Shown here piece after piece: positions 19,020-27,187 of a stretch of DNA of 41,540 bases. Origin of the DNA: DATCDE01 sp038252405 (GTDB taxonomy: Bacteria; Actinomycetota; Actinomycetes; Prado026); contig JBBSAJ010000021.1 of assembly GCA_038252405.1 (NCBI GenBank), forward strand, positions 1 to 41,540. The letters run 5' to 3'. Below the pieces are notes generated by a model, which was given only the letters and a program-made list of their open reading frames with translations, was not told where the DNA came from and made no database searches. The position numbers and the translations under genes are program-made. Each line of letters opens with the position of its first letter. Within the stretch, counting starts at the first letter, position 1.

Positions 19020-20449
19020 GCACCGGAGCGGCGGTGGTGGTGGTGGCCTCCAACCGGGGGCCGGTCTCGTTCCACCTCGCGGACGACGGCACGCTGCGCA
19101 GCTCGCGCGGCGGCGGTGGGCTGATCTCGGGCCTGTCCGCGCTCGGGGACGCCGTGTGGGTGTGCGCGGCGCTGACCGAGGGCGACCGGATCGCCGTCCG
19201 CCGGTCGCCGGGCGGCCGGCTCGGGCTGGCCGAGGACGGGTCCACCCGGGTGCGGATGCTGGGCATCGACCCGACCACGTTCGCCCGGGCTTACAACGCG
19301 GTGGCCAACTCGACGCTGTGGTTCGTGCACCACCTGCTCTTCGACACCCCCACCACGCCGGTGTTCGACGACCGGTTCAGCCGCGAGTGGGCCGCCTACG
19401 TGGACTACAACGCCGCGTTCGCGCAGGCGCTGGCCGAGGAGGCCGGCCCCGGCGGGCGGGTCCTCGTGCAGGACTACCACCTCACGCTGGCGCCGAAGCT
19501 GCTGCGCGAGCGCCGTCCGGACCTGCGGATCCTGCACTTCTCGCACACCCCCTGGGCACCTCCGGACTACTTCGCGCTGCTGCCCGACCCGGTGGGCCGC
19601 GCCGTCCTCGAGGGGGTGCTCGGCGGTGACGTCGCGGGCTTCCTCACCGACCGCTGGGCCACGGCGTTCATGGACTGCTGCGAGCGGTTCCTCGGCGCCG
19701 AGGTGGACCGGCAGTCGCGCACCGTGCGGCACGCCGGGCGCACCACCCGGGTCGGGGTGTTCGCGCTCGGGGTGGACGGGCCCGGCCTTCGGGCGCGCGC
19801 GGCCCAGCCCGACGTCCAGGCCCGGCTGGCCACCTTGCGCGAGCAGCTGGGCGAGCGGCGCTGCATCATCCGGGTGGACCGCACCGAGCTGAGCAAGAAC
19901 ATCGTGCGCGGGCTGGACGCCTACCGCGAGCTGCTGCACCGCTACCCGCAGTGGCGGGGCAGGGTCACCCACCTGGCCTTCGCCTACCCCAGCCGGCACG
20001 ACCTGCCGGTGTACCGGGAGTACACCGCGGCGGTGCAGCGCACGGCGGAGGAGGTCAACGACGAGTTCGGGACGCCGGACTGGCGCCCGGTGGTCCTGCA
20101 CGTGGAGGACGACTACCCGCGGTCGCTGGCGGCCTACATCGTGGCCGACGTGCTGCTGGTCAACCCGCTGCGCGACGGCATGAACCTGGTGGCCAAGGAG
20201 GCCCCGGTGCTGGCCGAGCGGGGCTGCGCGGTCGTGCTGTCCCGCGAGGCCGGCGCCGCCGAGGAGCTCGGGTCGGACGCGCTGCTGGTCAACCCGTTCG
20301 ACGTGATCGAGACGGCGGAGGCGCTGCACACGGCGCTGTCGATGCCCTCCGAGCAGCGGGCGGCGGCCTGCCAGCGGCTGGCCGCCGCGGCCACGGCGCT
20401 GCCGCCGCTGCTGTGGCTGACGGCCCAGCTCGAGGCACTGGCGCGGTGA
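19016..20449 (+). CDS. otsA: Trehalose-6-phosphate synthase family (GT20)
   Basis: A 477-residue GT20 enzyme expected to join UDP/GDP/ADP-glucose and glucose-6-phosphate. Seen: ASNRGPVSF, RGGGGLISGLSAL (donor-phosphate loop), LVQDYHLTLAPKLL, HFSHTPWAPPDYF, and NPLRDGMNLVAKEAPVL near the C-terminus. The usual RLDYxKG motif is replaced by RVDRTELSKNI, a variant I remember from a syntenic Streptomyces protein; the acceptor may therefore differ from classical OtsA. ATG overlaps the upstream stop (ATGA), and its own stop overlaps the AAA gene start (GTGA). The phosphatase otsB lies convergently just downstream of the AAA gene, which supports a trehalose role. Confidence 0.88.
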   Translation: MSTGAAVVVVASNRGPVSFHLADDGTLRSSRGGGGLISGLSALGDAVWVCAALTEGDRIAVRRSPGGRLGLAEDGSTRVRMLGIDPTTFARAYNAVANSTLWFVHHLLFDTPTTPVFDDRFSREWAAYVDYNAAFAQALAEEAGPGGRVLVQDYHLTLAPKLLRERRPDLRILHFSHTPWAPPDYFALLPDPVGRAVLEGVLGGDVAGFLTDRWATAFMDCCERFLGAEVDRQSRTVRHAGRTTRVGVFALGVDGPGLRARAAQPDVQARLATLREQLGERRCIIRVDRTELSKNIVRGLDAYRELLHRYPQWRGRVTHLAFAYPSRHDLPVYREYTAAVQRTAEEVNDEFGTPDWRPVVLHVEDDYPRSLAAYIVADVLLVNPLRDGMNLVAKEAPVLAERGCAVVLSREAGAAEELGSDALLVNPFDVIETAEALHTALSMPSEQRAAACQRLAAAATALPPLLWLTAQLEALAR

Positions 20450-22671
20450 CCGCCCAGGCCGGCTTCGTGCTGCGGGCGGTGGAGTGGGCCGCGCCGCTGG
20501 ACGCCCGACGCGGCGTGGTGCGGATGGCTGACGTCACCTTGCAGGCCCTGGGACTGCGGCCGTGGGACCCGGTCCGGCTGAGCGGCGGCCGGGTCACCGG
20601 TGCGCTGGTGGCCCTGGCGCCCCCGGGCACCGACAGCCGGCTGCTGCTGTGCGACGAGCTGACCCTGCGCAACCTGCAGGTCCCCGCGGACGGCCACGTC
20701 GAGGTGCGGCGGGCCGTCGAGCAGCCCACCCGCCGGCTGGTGCTGTCCGGACCGGCCGAGGTCGCCGCCGCCGTCGCGCCCGAGCTGTTGCGGCTGGCGC
20801 TGCTGGGCAAGGTGGTGACCCGCGGCGACCAGGTCTCGCTGCTCCCGCAGGACTTCGCGCTGCCGGACGGCACCGACCGCGGCGCCGTGGACCGGGCCCG
20901 CCGGGCGATCGCGGGCGAGGTCGACGCGTGGCGGACGATCGACCTGCTGGCCATGGACGTCGACCCGGCCGAGCCGTCGATCCTCACCATCGGCACCGTC
21001 GTCGGCTGGGCCGGCGGACGCGCCACCGACGGCAGCGCCACGCCGCTCGTCGTGCCGCCGCCCGCGCTGCCGCAGCCGACGCCTGCGTCCCAGCCGGCCG
21101 CGGTGGTCCCCGGCCTGGAGGACTCCTTCGCCGCCCTGCGCGAGCCGCTCGACCTGGCCTTCCACCGCGCCGACCTGCTGGCCCGGCTCGGCACCCGGCC
21201 CCAGCTGGGCCTGCTCGTGGTCGGGCCGGCCGGCTCCGGGAAGGCCTCGGTGGTGGCCGCCGCGGCCGCCGCGACCGGCGCCCAGGTGGTGCGGGTCTGG
21301 GGGCCCCGGCTGGCCGGACTCGACCCGGCGGCCGCCGTCGCCGAGCTGACGTCCGCCGTCCAGGGGGTGCGGGCGACGACCCCGGCGGTGCTGCTCGTCG
21401 AGGACGTCGACGCGCTGGCCCCGGCCGACCAGGGCCGTCCGGCGCCGTTGCTCGGTCCGCTCGTCGACGTCGTCCGCGCGCTGGTCGCCGACGCGCGCGT
21501 GGCCGTCGTGTGCACCACCTCCGCACCGGAGCAGGTGTCCGCGAGCCTGCGCGGGCCGGGCCTGCTCGAGCGGGAGGTGCTGCTCCCGCTGCCCACCCGC
21601 GACCAGCGGCGGGCGATGCTCGGGTACCTCACCCTGGGCATGCCGCTGGACGCCGACGTGGCGCTGGACGACCTGGCCGGCCGCACCCCCGGCTTCGTGC
21701 TCGCCGACCTGGAGTCGCTGGCCAGGGAGGCCGCGCTGCGCGCCGCCCACCGCCAGCGGGACCAGCAGCCGGACGGCGTCCCCCGGGTGGCGGCGGTCGA
21801 CTTCGCGGCGGCGCTGACGGTGGTGCGACCCACCGCCTTGGCCGGGCAGGCCCTGGACACCACGGACCTCACCCTGGACGACGTCGGGGACATGGCCGAG
21901 GTCAAGCAGGTGCTGACCGAGACGGTGCTCTGGCCGCTCGCCTACCCGGACACCTTCGACCGGCTCGGGGTGGCCCCGCCGCACGGCGTGCTGCTGTACG
22001 GACCGCCCGGCTGCGGCAAGACCTTCCTGGTCCGGGCGCTGGCCGGGACCGGCCAGGCCAACGTGCTGCCGGTCAAGGGCGCCGAGCTGCTGTCGAAGTG
22101 GGTCGGGGAGTCCGAGCGGGGGGTGCGGGAGCTGTTCCGGCGGGCCCGGCAGGCCGCCCCGGCCCTGATCTTCCTCGATGAGGTCGACGCGCTGGCGCCG
22201 CCGCGGGGGCAGGGCAGCGACTCCGGCGTCAGCGACCGCGTCGTGGCGGCGCTGCTCACCGAGCTGGACGGCATCGAGACGCTGCGCGACGTCGTCGTGG
22301 TGGCGGCCACCAACCGCCCCGACCGGGTCGACCCCGCGCTGCTGCGGCCCGGGCGGCTGGACCGCCTGGTGTACGTGGCCCCGCCGGACGCGGCCGCCCG
22401 CGCGGACATCCTGCGGGCGGCCGCGCGGCGCACCCCGCTCGACCCGGCCGTGCAGCTGACGGCCGTGGCCGGGCGGACCGAGGGGTACTCCGCGGTCGAC
22501 CTCACCGCGATCGTCCGCGAGGCCGCCCTGGCCGCCATGCGCGAGTCGACCGCCGCCTCAACCGTCACCGCCGCGCACGTGGAGCAGGCGCTGGCCACGG
22601 TGCGGCCCTCCATCCGGCCGGAGTCGCTGGCCGCGCTGCAGGCCTTCGCGGCCGCTCAGGCCAGCGCCTGA
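20446..22671 (+). CDS. Cdc48/p97-like AAA+ ATPase with two AAA domains
   Basis: A 741-residue AAA+ protein with an N-terminal double-psi-barrel-like domain (about 1-180), a first AAA domain with Walker A VGPAGSGKAS (about 259-268) and a weakened Walker B LLVEDVDAL, and a canonical second AAA domain: YGPPGCGKTF (about 518-527), LIFLDEVDA (575-583), the ATNRPDRVDPALLRPGRLDR region with arginine fingers, and sensor 2. The first domain is probably structural or slow, the second drives unfolding. Domain order is that of Cdc48/VCP-type segregases. GTG start overlapping the GT20 stop by 4 bp, so translation is coupled to trehalose-phosphate synthase. It overlaps the convergent otsB by 16 bp. Confidence 0.92.
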   Translation: MTAQAGFVLRAVEWAAPLDARRGVVRMADVTLQALGLRPWDPVRLSGGRVTGALVALAPPGTDSRLLLCDELTLRNLQVPADGHVEVRRAVEQPTRRLVLSGPAEVAAAVAPELLRLALLGKVVTRGDQVSLLPQDFALPDGTDRGAVDRARRAIAGEVDAWRTIDLLAMDVDPAEPSILTIGTVVGWAGGRATDGSATPLVVPPPALPQPTPASQPAAVVPGLEDSFAALREPLDLAFHRADLLARLGTRPQLGLLVVGPAGSGKASVVAAAAAATGAQVVRVWGPRLAGLDPAAAVAELTSAVQGVRATTPAVLLVEDVDALAPADQGRPAPLLGPLVDVVRALVADARVAVVCTTSAPEQVSASLRGPGLLEREVLLPLPTRDQRRAMLGYLTLGMPLDADVALDDLAGRTPGFVLADLESLAREAALRAAHRQRDQQPDGVPRVAAVDFAAALTVVRPTALAGQALDTTDLTLDDVGDMAEVKQVLTETVLWPLAYPDTFDRLGVAPPHGVLLYGPPGCGKTFLVRALAGTGQANVLPVKGAELLSKWVGESERGVRELFRRARQAAPALIFLDEVDALAPPRGQGSDSGVSDRVVAALLTELDGIETLRDVVVVAATNRPDRVDPALLRPGRLDRLVYVAPPDAAARADILRAAARRTPLDPAVQLTAVAGRTEGYSAVDLTAIVREAALAAMRESTAASTVTAAHVEQALATVRPSIRPESLAALQAFAAAQASA

Positions 22672-23471
22672 GCCAGCGAGCGCAGCAGCTCGACCACCCC
22701 GGCCGGACCGTCGACCACGAGGTCGGCCCGCTCGGCCACCTCCGGCGTCTCGGCGGAGGCGCTGGCCACGGTCAGCCCCGCGACGCCGCGCCCGCGCAGC
22801 CGCTCGACCGTCTCGAAGGCGGCCAGGTCGCCCAGGTCGTCGCCGACGAACAGCACGCTGCGGGCGGCCACCTCGGTGACGTGCCGGTCCAGCGTGCGGC
22901 CCTTGTCGGCGCCGGGCGGCCGCAGCTCGAGCACCAGCCGCCCGGCCTCGAGCATCAGCCCGTGCCGGCGCGCCAGCGCCCCGAGGGCGGGCCGCAGCAC
23001 CGCCAGGTCGTGCTGCGGCTGCGACGAGCCGCGCACGTGCACCGCCAGCGCGGCCCCCTTGTCCTCGATCCGGGAGCCGGGGGCGAGGGTCTCGACCAGG
23101 CCGGACAGGGACGGCTTGACGGCGTCCAGCTCGACCGGCCGGCCCGAGGCGTGCAGGGCGCCCCCGGCCCACCGCTCCGCGCCGTACAGCCCGTACACGA
23201 CCAGCCCGGGGACGGCGGCCAGCCCGCCGACCTGCACGGCGCTGGCCGCCGACCGGCCGCTGACCACGGCGACGTGCCCGAGCCGGTCGGCCAGGTCGAC
23301 CAGGGCCGGCACCGCGCCCGGCTGCGGCCAGGCCTGGGCGGGGTCGGCCACGATCGGCGCCAGCGTGCCGTCGTAGTCGCAGCCGAGCAGCGCACCGGCC
23401 GGGTCGGCCAGCACCGCCTCGAGCCCGGCCCGGCCGTCCGGCGTCCGGGGCAGCGGCAGCAGCAGCCCCAC
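22656..23471 (-). CDS. otsB: Trehalose-6-phosphate phosphatase
   Basis: A 271-residue HAD phosphatase. Motif I is DYDGTLAPI (nucleophile D32, acid D34), motif II VVSGRS, motif III lysine in DKGRTLD (K190), and motif IV GDDLGDLAAF (210-219), as in OtsB. It removes phosphate from trehalose-6-phosphate in the cytoplasm. The gene starts 2 bp after the end of the LytR_C gene and is probably transcribed with it and the DUF3263 gene; it is convergent with the AAA/GT20 operon, sharing 16 bp of 3' overlap. Confidence 0.93.
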   Translation of the reverse strand: MGLLLPLPRTPDGRAGLEAVLADPAGALLGCDYDGTLAPIVADPAQAWPQPGAVPALVDLADRLGHVAVVSGRSAASAVQVGGLAAVPGLVVYGLYGAERWAGGALHASGRPVELDAVKPSLSGLVETLAPGSRIEDKGAALAVHVRGSSQPQHDLAVLRPALGALARRHGLMLEAGRLVLELRPPGADKGRTLDRHVTEVAARSVLFVGDDLGDLAAFETVERLRGRGVAGLTVASASAETPEVAERADLVVDGPAGVVELLRSLAQALA

Positions 23472-23473
23472 CG

Positions 23474-24112
23474 CTAGCCGAACGGGTTGCTGGTCAAGAC
23501 GACGGTCAGCCGGCTGGTGCTCATCCCGGCCAGCACGGGGGCCGTGCGGGTCACCCCGAGCACCTTCGCGAGGGACTGCGCCGCCGGTTGCCTCCCGGCC
23601 GGGTAGAAGACCGTGGTGCCGGGCACCGAGCCCCGGTAGTTGCCGACGGCCGGCACCACCCAGCCGGCGCTGCGCAGCCGGGCCGCCACCGTGGCCGCCA
23701 GCCCGACCGTGGCGGTCTGGTTGAGCACGACCACCGCGGGCCGGGTGGCCGCCGTGACGGTCGGCGTCGGGGTCGGCTTCGGGGTGGGGGTCGGCGTGGC
23801 GGTCCGGGTGGGCGACGGCACGGCCGTGGGGCTGGCCGGGGACGGCGTCGGCAGCGGTGTCCGGTCGGCCGCCGGGACGGTGGTCGACGCCCGTGGGACC
23901 GGCACCGGGGAGTGGCTGGCCGCCGCCGCCCGGTCCGAGGCGAGCGGGCGCACCCAGCCGACGATGCCGGCCGTGATGGCGATCAGGGCCGCGCCGACGA
24001 CCACCGCGGGGACCAGGTAGCTGCCGATCCCACGCCGGGCGTGGGCCCGGGGCCGGGGCCGGGGCCGGGGCGGATCCGTCCCGTTCGTCCCGGTTCCGCC
24101 TGCGTCAGCCAC
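23474..24112 (-). CDS. LytR_C-domain membrane protein
   Basis: A 212-residue single-pass protein. A basic N-terminus (RPRPRPRAHARRG) is followed by a transmembrane helix (YLVPAVVVGAALIAITAGIVGW, shown here only by its ends near residues 32 and 53), a long Pro/Thr/Ser-rich extracellular linker with PTPTPTPKPTP-type repeats, and a C-terminal LytR_C domain (VVVLNQTATVGLAATVAARL, GNYRG, TTVFYPAG). LytR_C domains occur with or without LCP cell-wall ligases; the role here is probably in the envelope but unknown. It lies between the DUF3263 gene (24 bp) and otsB (2 bp). Confidence 0.85.
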   Translation of the reverse strand: MADAGGTGTNGTDPPRPRPRPRAHARRGIGSYLVPAVVVGAALIAITAGIVGWVRPLASDRAAAASHSPVPVPRASTTVPAADRTPLPTPSPASPTAVPSPTRTATPTPTPKPTPTPTVTAATRPAVVVLNQTATVGLAATVAARLRSAGWVVPAVGNYRGSVPGTTVFYPAGRQPAAQSLAKVLGVTRTAPVLAGMSTSRLTVVLTSNPFG

Positions 24113-24136
24113 GACCCCGACGATAGGGCAGAGCCG

Positions 24137-24445
24137 TCAGACGTCGAAGCCGAGGCGGCGCGCCGAGCGCGCCTTCTGCCGGGAGGCCCGCAGCCGACGC
24201 AGCCGCTTGACCAGCATCGGGTCGAAGGCCAGCGACTCCGGGCGGTCGATCAGCGCGTTCAGCACCTGGTAGTAGCGGGTGGCGGACATGTCGAACAGGT
24301 CCCGGACCGCCTGCTCCTTGGCGCCCGCGTACTTCCACCACTGCCGCTCGAACTCCAGGATGCGCTGGTCCCGCTCGCTGAGGGCCCCGTGGTCGCCGGC
24401 GTGGCCGCTGGCGGGTGCGCCGGTGATGGCGTTCGCGGCGTCCAT
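24137..24445 (-). CDS. DUF3263 family protein
   Basis: A 102-residue actinobacterial protein. The conserved part is LSERDQRILEFERQWWKYAG followed by KEQAVRDLFDMSATRYYQVLN, which looks like a helix-turn-helix: DUF3263 proteins are short and probably bind DNA. AGGAG before the ATG at 24445 sets the start; the open frame upstream is not coding. It heads the DUF3263 - LytR_C - otsB group, in the order also common in mycobacteria and streptomycetes near LytR_C genes. Confidence 0.9.
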   Translation of the reverse strand: MDAANAITGAPASGHAGDHGALSERDQRILEFERQWWKYAGAKEQAVRDLFDMSATRYYQVLNALIDRPESLAFDPMLVKRLRRLRASRQKARSARRLGFDV

Positions 24446-24615
24446 GGGTCTCCTCGTGGCTGCTCGAAACGGTGCGTGCATCGACGGCCGTCGTCCTGGG
24501 GGACGGGGGCGGCTCGGGCTTCCCCTCCCGGGCCGCCCCCGATCCGGCCCCATCGTAAGCAGGAAACCACAACGGTGTCATTCACTTCGGCGTGTCTGCC
24601 CGCCTGGGCTCTCGC

Positions 24616-24621
24616 TAGGGT
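24616..24621 (+). promoter_or_regulatory. -10 box TAGGGT for a leaderless start
   Basis: TAGGGT, six bases, then the cupin ATG at 24628, with no ribosome-binding site. Confidence 0.6.
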
Positions 24622-24627
24622 CACGGG

Positions 24628-24963
24628 ATGGCCTGCCGCGTCGTCCATGCCCTCACCGCCGCCCTCGAGCCGGACCCGCTCGACCCGTCCCAGGTGCTCG
24701 CCGGGGCGCCGCGGACGGCGATGCTCGAGCTGCTGGACGACGGGGCGGTCAGCATCGGGCTGTGGGAGCACACCGCGGGGTCGTCCAGCGACCTGGAGGC
24801 GGACGAGGTCTTCGTGGTGCTGGCCGGCCGGGCCACCATCGAGGTGGCGGGCGGTCCGGTGCTCGAGGTCGGGCCCGGGGACGTCGGCGTGCTCGAGGCC
24901 GGCGCGCGCACCCGCTGGCACGTGCACGAGACGCTGCGGAAGGTCTACGTGCTGCTGGGCTGA
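24628..24963 (+). CDS. Cupin-domain protein
   Basis: A 111-residue single cupin of the DUF861 / ureidoglycine-aminohydrolase-like type. The barrel signature is EADEVFVVLAGRATIEVAGG followed by VGPGDVGVLEAGARTRWHVHE. Some of the usual metal ligands of motif 1 (HxH) are missing, as in many DUF861 cupins, so enzymatic activity is uncertain. Leaderless start. Its last 19 bases overlap the convergent oxidoreductase gene. Confidence 0.85.
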   Translation: MACRVVHALTAALEPDPLDPSQVLAGAPRTAMLELLDDGAVSIGLWEHTAGSSSDLEADEVFVVLAGRATIEVAGGPVLEVGPGDVGVLEAGARTRWHVHETLRKVYVLLG

Positions 24964-25418
24964 AGCGCGAACACCAAGATGTCGCGACCGGCCCGGCTGC
25001 GGTAGCCGGCGTAGCCCGGGTACAGGTCGGTCATCGTCGTCCACACCCGCTCCCGCTCGTCCGGGTCGGTCACCAGCCGCGCGGCCATGGGGCTGGCCAC
25101 CCCGCGGATCTCCACCACGGCCCTGGGGGTCGCCTCAAGGTTGAGCGCCCAGGCCGGGTGGTTCGGCTGGCCGAAGTTGCTGCCGATGAGCACCAGCTCG
25201 TCGCCCAGCTGCCCGTACAGCAGGGTGACCGTGCGTGGCTGGCCGGACCTGCGGCCGGTGGTGGTGAGCAGCAGCTGCGGCAGCCCGTAGTCGCCGAGCA
25301 GCCCGAAGCGGCCGCCGGTGCGCTTGAGCACCCGGGCGTCCAGCGGGGCCAGCCGGGCCGCCGCCCAGGAGAACCAGCGGGTGGTCCCGAGCCGCCGGAC
25401 GACGTCGGTATAGGTCAT
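24945..25418 (-). CDS. Deazaflavin (F420)-dependent nitroreductase family protein
   Basis: A 157-residue protein of the split-barrel family that includes Ddn of M. tuberculosis. Typical segments are LLTTTGRRSGQPRTVTLLYG, LIGSNFGQPNHPAWALNLEA and AARLVTDPDERERVWTTMTDLYPGYAGY shown here by its key GYAGY end. Members use F420H2 for reductions of quinones or nitro compounds, or act without known substrate. Start at ATG 25418; CATACT lies six bases upstream as a possible leaderless -10. Three 11-bp direct repeats lie in the divergent promoter region. Confidence 0.88.
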   Translation of the reverse strand: MTYTDVVRRLGTTRWFSWAAARLAPLDARVLKRTGGRFGLLGDYGLPQLLLTTTGRRSGQPRTVTLLYGQLGDELVLIGSNFGQPNHPAWALNLEATPRAVVEIRGVASPMAARLVTDPDERERVWTTMTDLYPGYAGYRSRAGRDILVFALQPSST

Positions 25419-25424
25419 CGCGGC

Positions 25425-25430
25425 AGTATG
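25425..25430 (-). promoter_or_regulatory. -10-like CATACT before the F420-type oxidoreductase
   Basis: On the minus strand CATACT ends six bases before the ATG at 25418; no Shine-Dalgarno sequence is present. A weaker match to the leaderless pattern than the TAGG-type boxes in this window. Confidence 0.35.
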
Positions 25431-25446
25431 CCGCCTGTCGGCCCGT

Positions 25447-25479
25447 TCTCATCCGGCTCTCATCCGGCTCTCATCCGGG
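25447..25479. repeat. Three 11-bp direct repeats in a divergent promoter
   Basis: TCTCATCCGGC occurs three times head to tail (25447, 25458, 25469; the last ends in G). The spacing of one helical turn each, between the divergent oxidoreductase and DUF2231-like genes, suits a regulator binding on one face of the helix. Confidence 0.7.
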
Positions 25480-25498
25480 TTGGGCAGCCTCCCACCCC

Positions 25499-26056
25499 AT
25501 GCCCGCAACGATCTTCGGCCTGCCCACCCACGTCCTGGTGATCCATGCCGTCGTCGTGCTGCTGCCGGCCGCTGCGGTGGCCTCGGCGCTGGTCGCGGCG
25601 TGGCCGGCGATGCGGCGGCGGATCGGCGTGCTCACCGTCGTGTTCACCTTCGTGGCCACCCTGTCGGTGCCCGTGGCGACCCAGACCGGTGAGGGGCTGC
25701 AGGCGCTGCTGCCGGCCACCCCGCTGATCGACAACCACGTCCGCCTGGGCCACCAGCTGATCCCGATCGCCGCGCTGCTGGGGCTGGCCCTGGCCGCCGT
25801 CGTCGGCCTGGACGTCTACCGTCGCGCGATCGGGGGCCCGGCCGCCCCGGTGTCGTCGACCGACCTGGAGCGCTGGACCGTGGCCCAGGTGTCGACCCGG
25901 ACCGGCCCCCGCCCCGTCCCCGGCTGGCTGCGGCCGGTGGTGCTCGTCGCCGCCGTGGTCGTCGTGGTGATGGCCCTGGGCAGCGTCGTCCAGGTGGTCC
26001 GGATCGGGCACAGCGGCGCCCAGGCGGCCTGGACCGGGCGCGTCCCGACCCCCTGA
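25499..26056 (+). CDS. DUF2231-like four-helix membrane protein
   Basis: A 185-residue integral membrane protein with about four hydrophobic helices (residues 8-36, 42-62, 80-105, 145-168). Histidines near the membrane (H11, H16, H79, H84 in THVLVIH and NHVRLGHQ) are like those of DUF2231 proteins, which are thought to bind heme or metal. The ATG lies at 25499 without a strong ribosome-binding site. It is convergent with the next gene, with 37 bp and only a weak 6-bp hairpin between them. Confidence 0.8.
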   Translation: MPATIFGLPTHVLVIHAVVVLLPAAAVASALVAAWPAMRRRIGVLTVVFTFVATLSVPVATQTGEGLQALLPATPLIDNHVRLGHQLIPIAALLGLALAAVVGLDVYRRAIGGPAAPVSSTDLERWTVAQVSTRTGPRPVPGWLRPVVLVAAVVVVVMALGSVVQVVRIGHSGAQAAWTGRVPTP

Positions 26057-26093
26057 GAGGTCAGGACACACCCGGTCCGGCGAAGCGCCCGGG

Positions 26094-27125
26094 TCAGGCG
26101 GTCTTGGCCTCGCCGCGGCCGGCGAACAGCGCCGCACCGCCGAGCAGCACGAGCACCACGCCGGCGCCGATCATCGTCCAGACGATGGGCACGAACTTCA
26201 CCGGCTGGAGCGTCTTGAAGTTGTCCAGGTTGTTCTCGAACGCCGTGACCATGGTCTGGAACTTCGTCATCGTCGTGTCGAACCCGCCGAGCGCAGCCGC
26301 CGTGGCCGGGAAGTTCTGCCCCATGAACGCGTTGAGCTGATCGGGGCTCATCTTCAGCTGGGTCGCCAGCGCCGGCAGCATCTTGGTCTGCATCTCCTGG
26401 CCCATGGCGCCGAGCGTGGTCAGGGTTTGCTTGGACTGGTCGATGAGCTGCTGGGTGTAGACCGGCTTCAGGTTCGCGTTGAGCTGGTCGGCGTCCGCCG
26501 CCTTCTGCGGCAGCGACATGACCAGCGGCAGCACCACGAGGGCAGCGCCCAGCACCAGGGCCACGATCGCCCCCCCGCGCGCGGTGAACCAGATCAGGAC
26601 GCCGACGCCGATCGACAGCAGGCCGGAGATGAGCAGCATCCACGGCACCGTGGTGGCCGGCAGGTTCTTGGTCGGGATGGCGTCAGCCGCCTCGAAGAGC
26701 GGCCGGTTCGTCTGGAGGGTGTTCATCAGGTCGGTGAAGGCTGGCACCGCCTGCGGGATGGCCTGCAGGCCGGCGCTCACGGCCGGGAACTGCTGGTTGA
26801 CCATGGCCGAGAACTGGTCGGTCGTCATGCCCAGCTGGGCGGACACCGCCGGGATCATCTTGCCCTGCACCTCGGTCGCCACCGAGGACAGCCCGCTGAG
26901 GTTCGCCTTGGCCTCGTCGATGGAGGACTGCTGGATCATCGGCCGGAAGTCGTTCATCATGCTCTCGAACGCCGGTCCCACCTTGAACAGGTTGTTCGTG
27001 AAGGTGATGACGATGAGCACCACCCCCACCAGGATGGCCAGGATCGCGGCGACCTTCCGGACCGTGCCCGGTCCCTGTCGGGAGCTCGTTCGATGGCTGG
27101 GGGCTGGTGCAGTCGTCGCCGTCAT
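26094..27125 (-). CDS. Membrane protein with duplicated extracytoplasmic domain
   Basis: A 343-residue protein of unknown function. It has an N-terminal helix (KVAAILAILVGVVLIVITF, 25-43), a paired helical hairpin in the middle (about 165-210) and a C-terminal helix (about 318-338). Between them are two similar soluble segments: QLGMTTDQFSAMVNQQFPAV near residue 100 and QLKMSPDQLNAFMGQNFPAT near 262. The protein thus seems to be an ancient duplication of a TM plus ectodomain unit. GGAAG precedes the ATG at 27125; the open frame that runs on to 27755 overlaps the radical SAM gene region in another frame and is not used. No partner is evident. Confidence 0.85.
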   Translation of the reverse strand: MTATTAPAPSHRTSSRQGPGTVRKVAAILAILVGVVLIVITFTNNLFKVGPAFESMMNDFRPMIQQSSIDEAKANLSGLSSVATEVQGKMIPAVSAQLGMTTDQFSAMVNQQFPAVSAGLQAIPQAVPAFTDLMNTLQTNRPLFEAADAIPTKNLPATTVPWMLLISGLLSIGVGVLIWFTARGGAIVALVLGAALVVLPLVMSLPQKAADADQLNANLKPVYTQQLIDQSKQTLTTLGAMGQEMQTKMLPALATQLKMSPDQLNAFMGQNFPATAAALGGFDTTMTKFQTMVTAFENNLDNFKTLQPVKFVPIVWTMIGAGVVLVLLGGAALFAGRGEAKTA

Positions 27126-27187
27126 GGCGTGCTTCCTTCGTCGGTGGCTGGGTCTTTCCGCACCCTCGCAGCCCGTATGCCGAGAAG

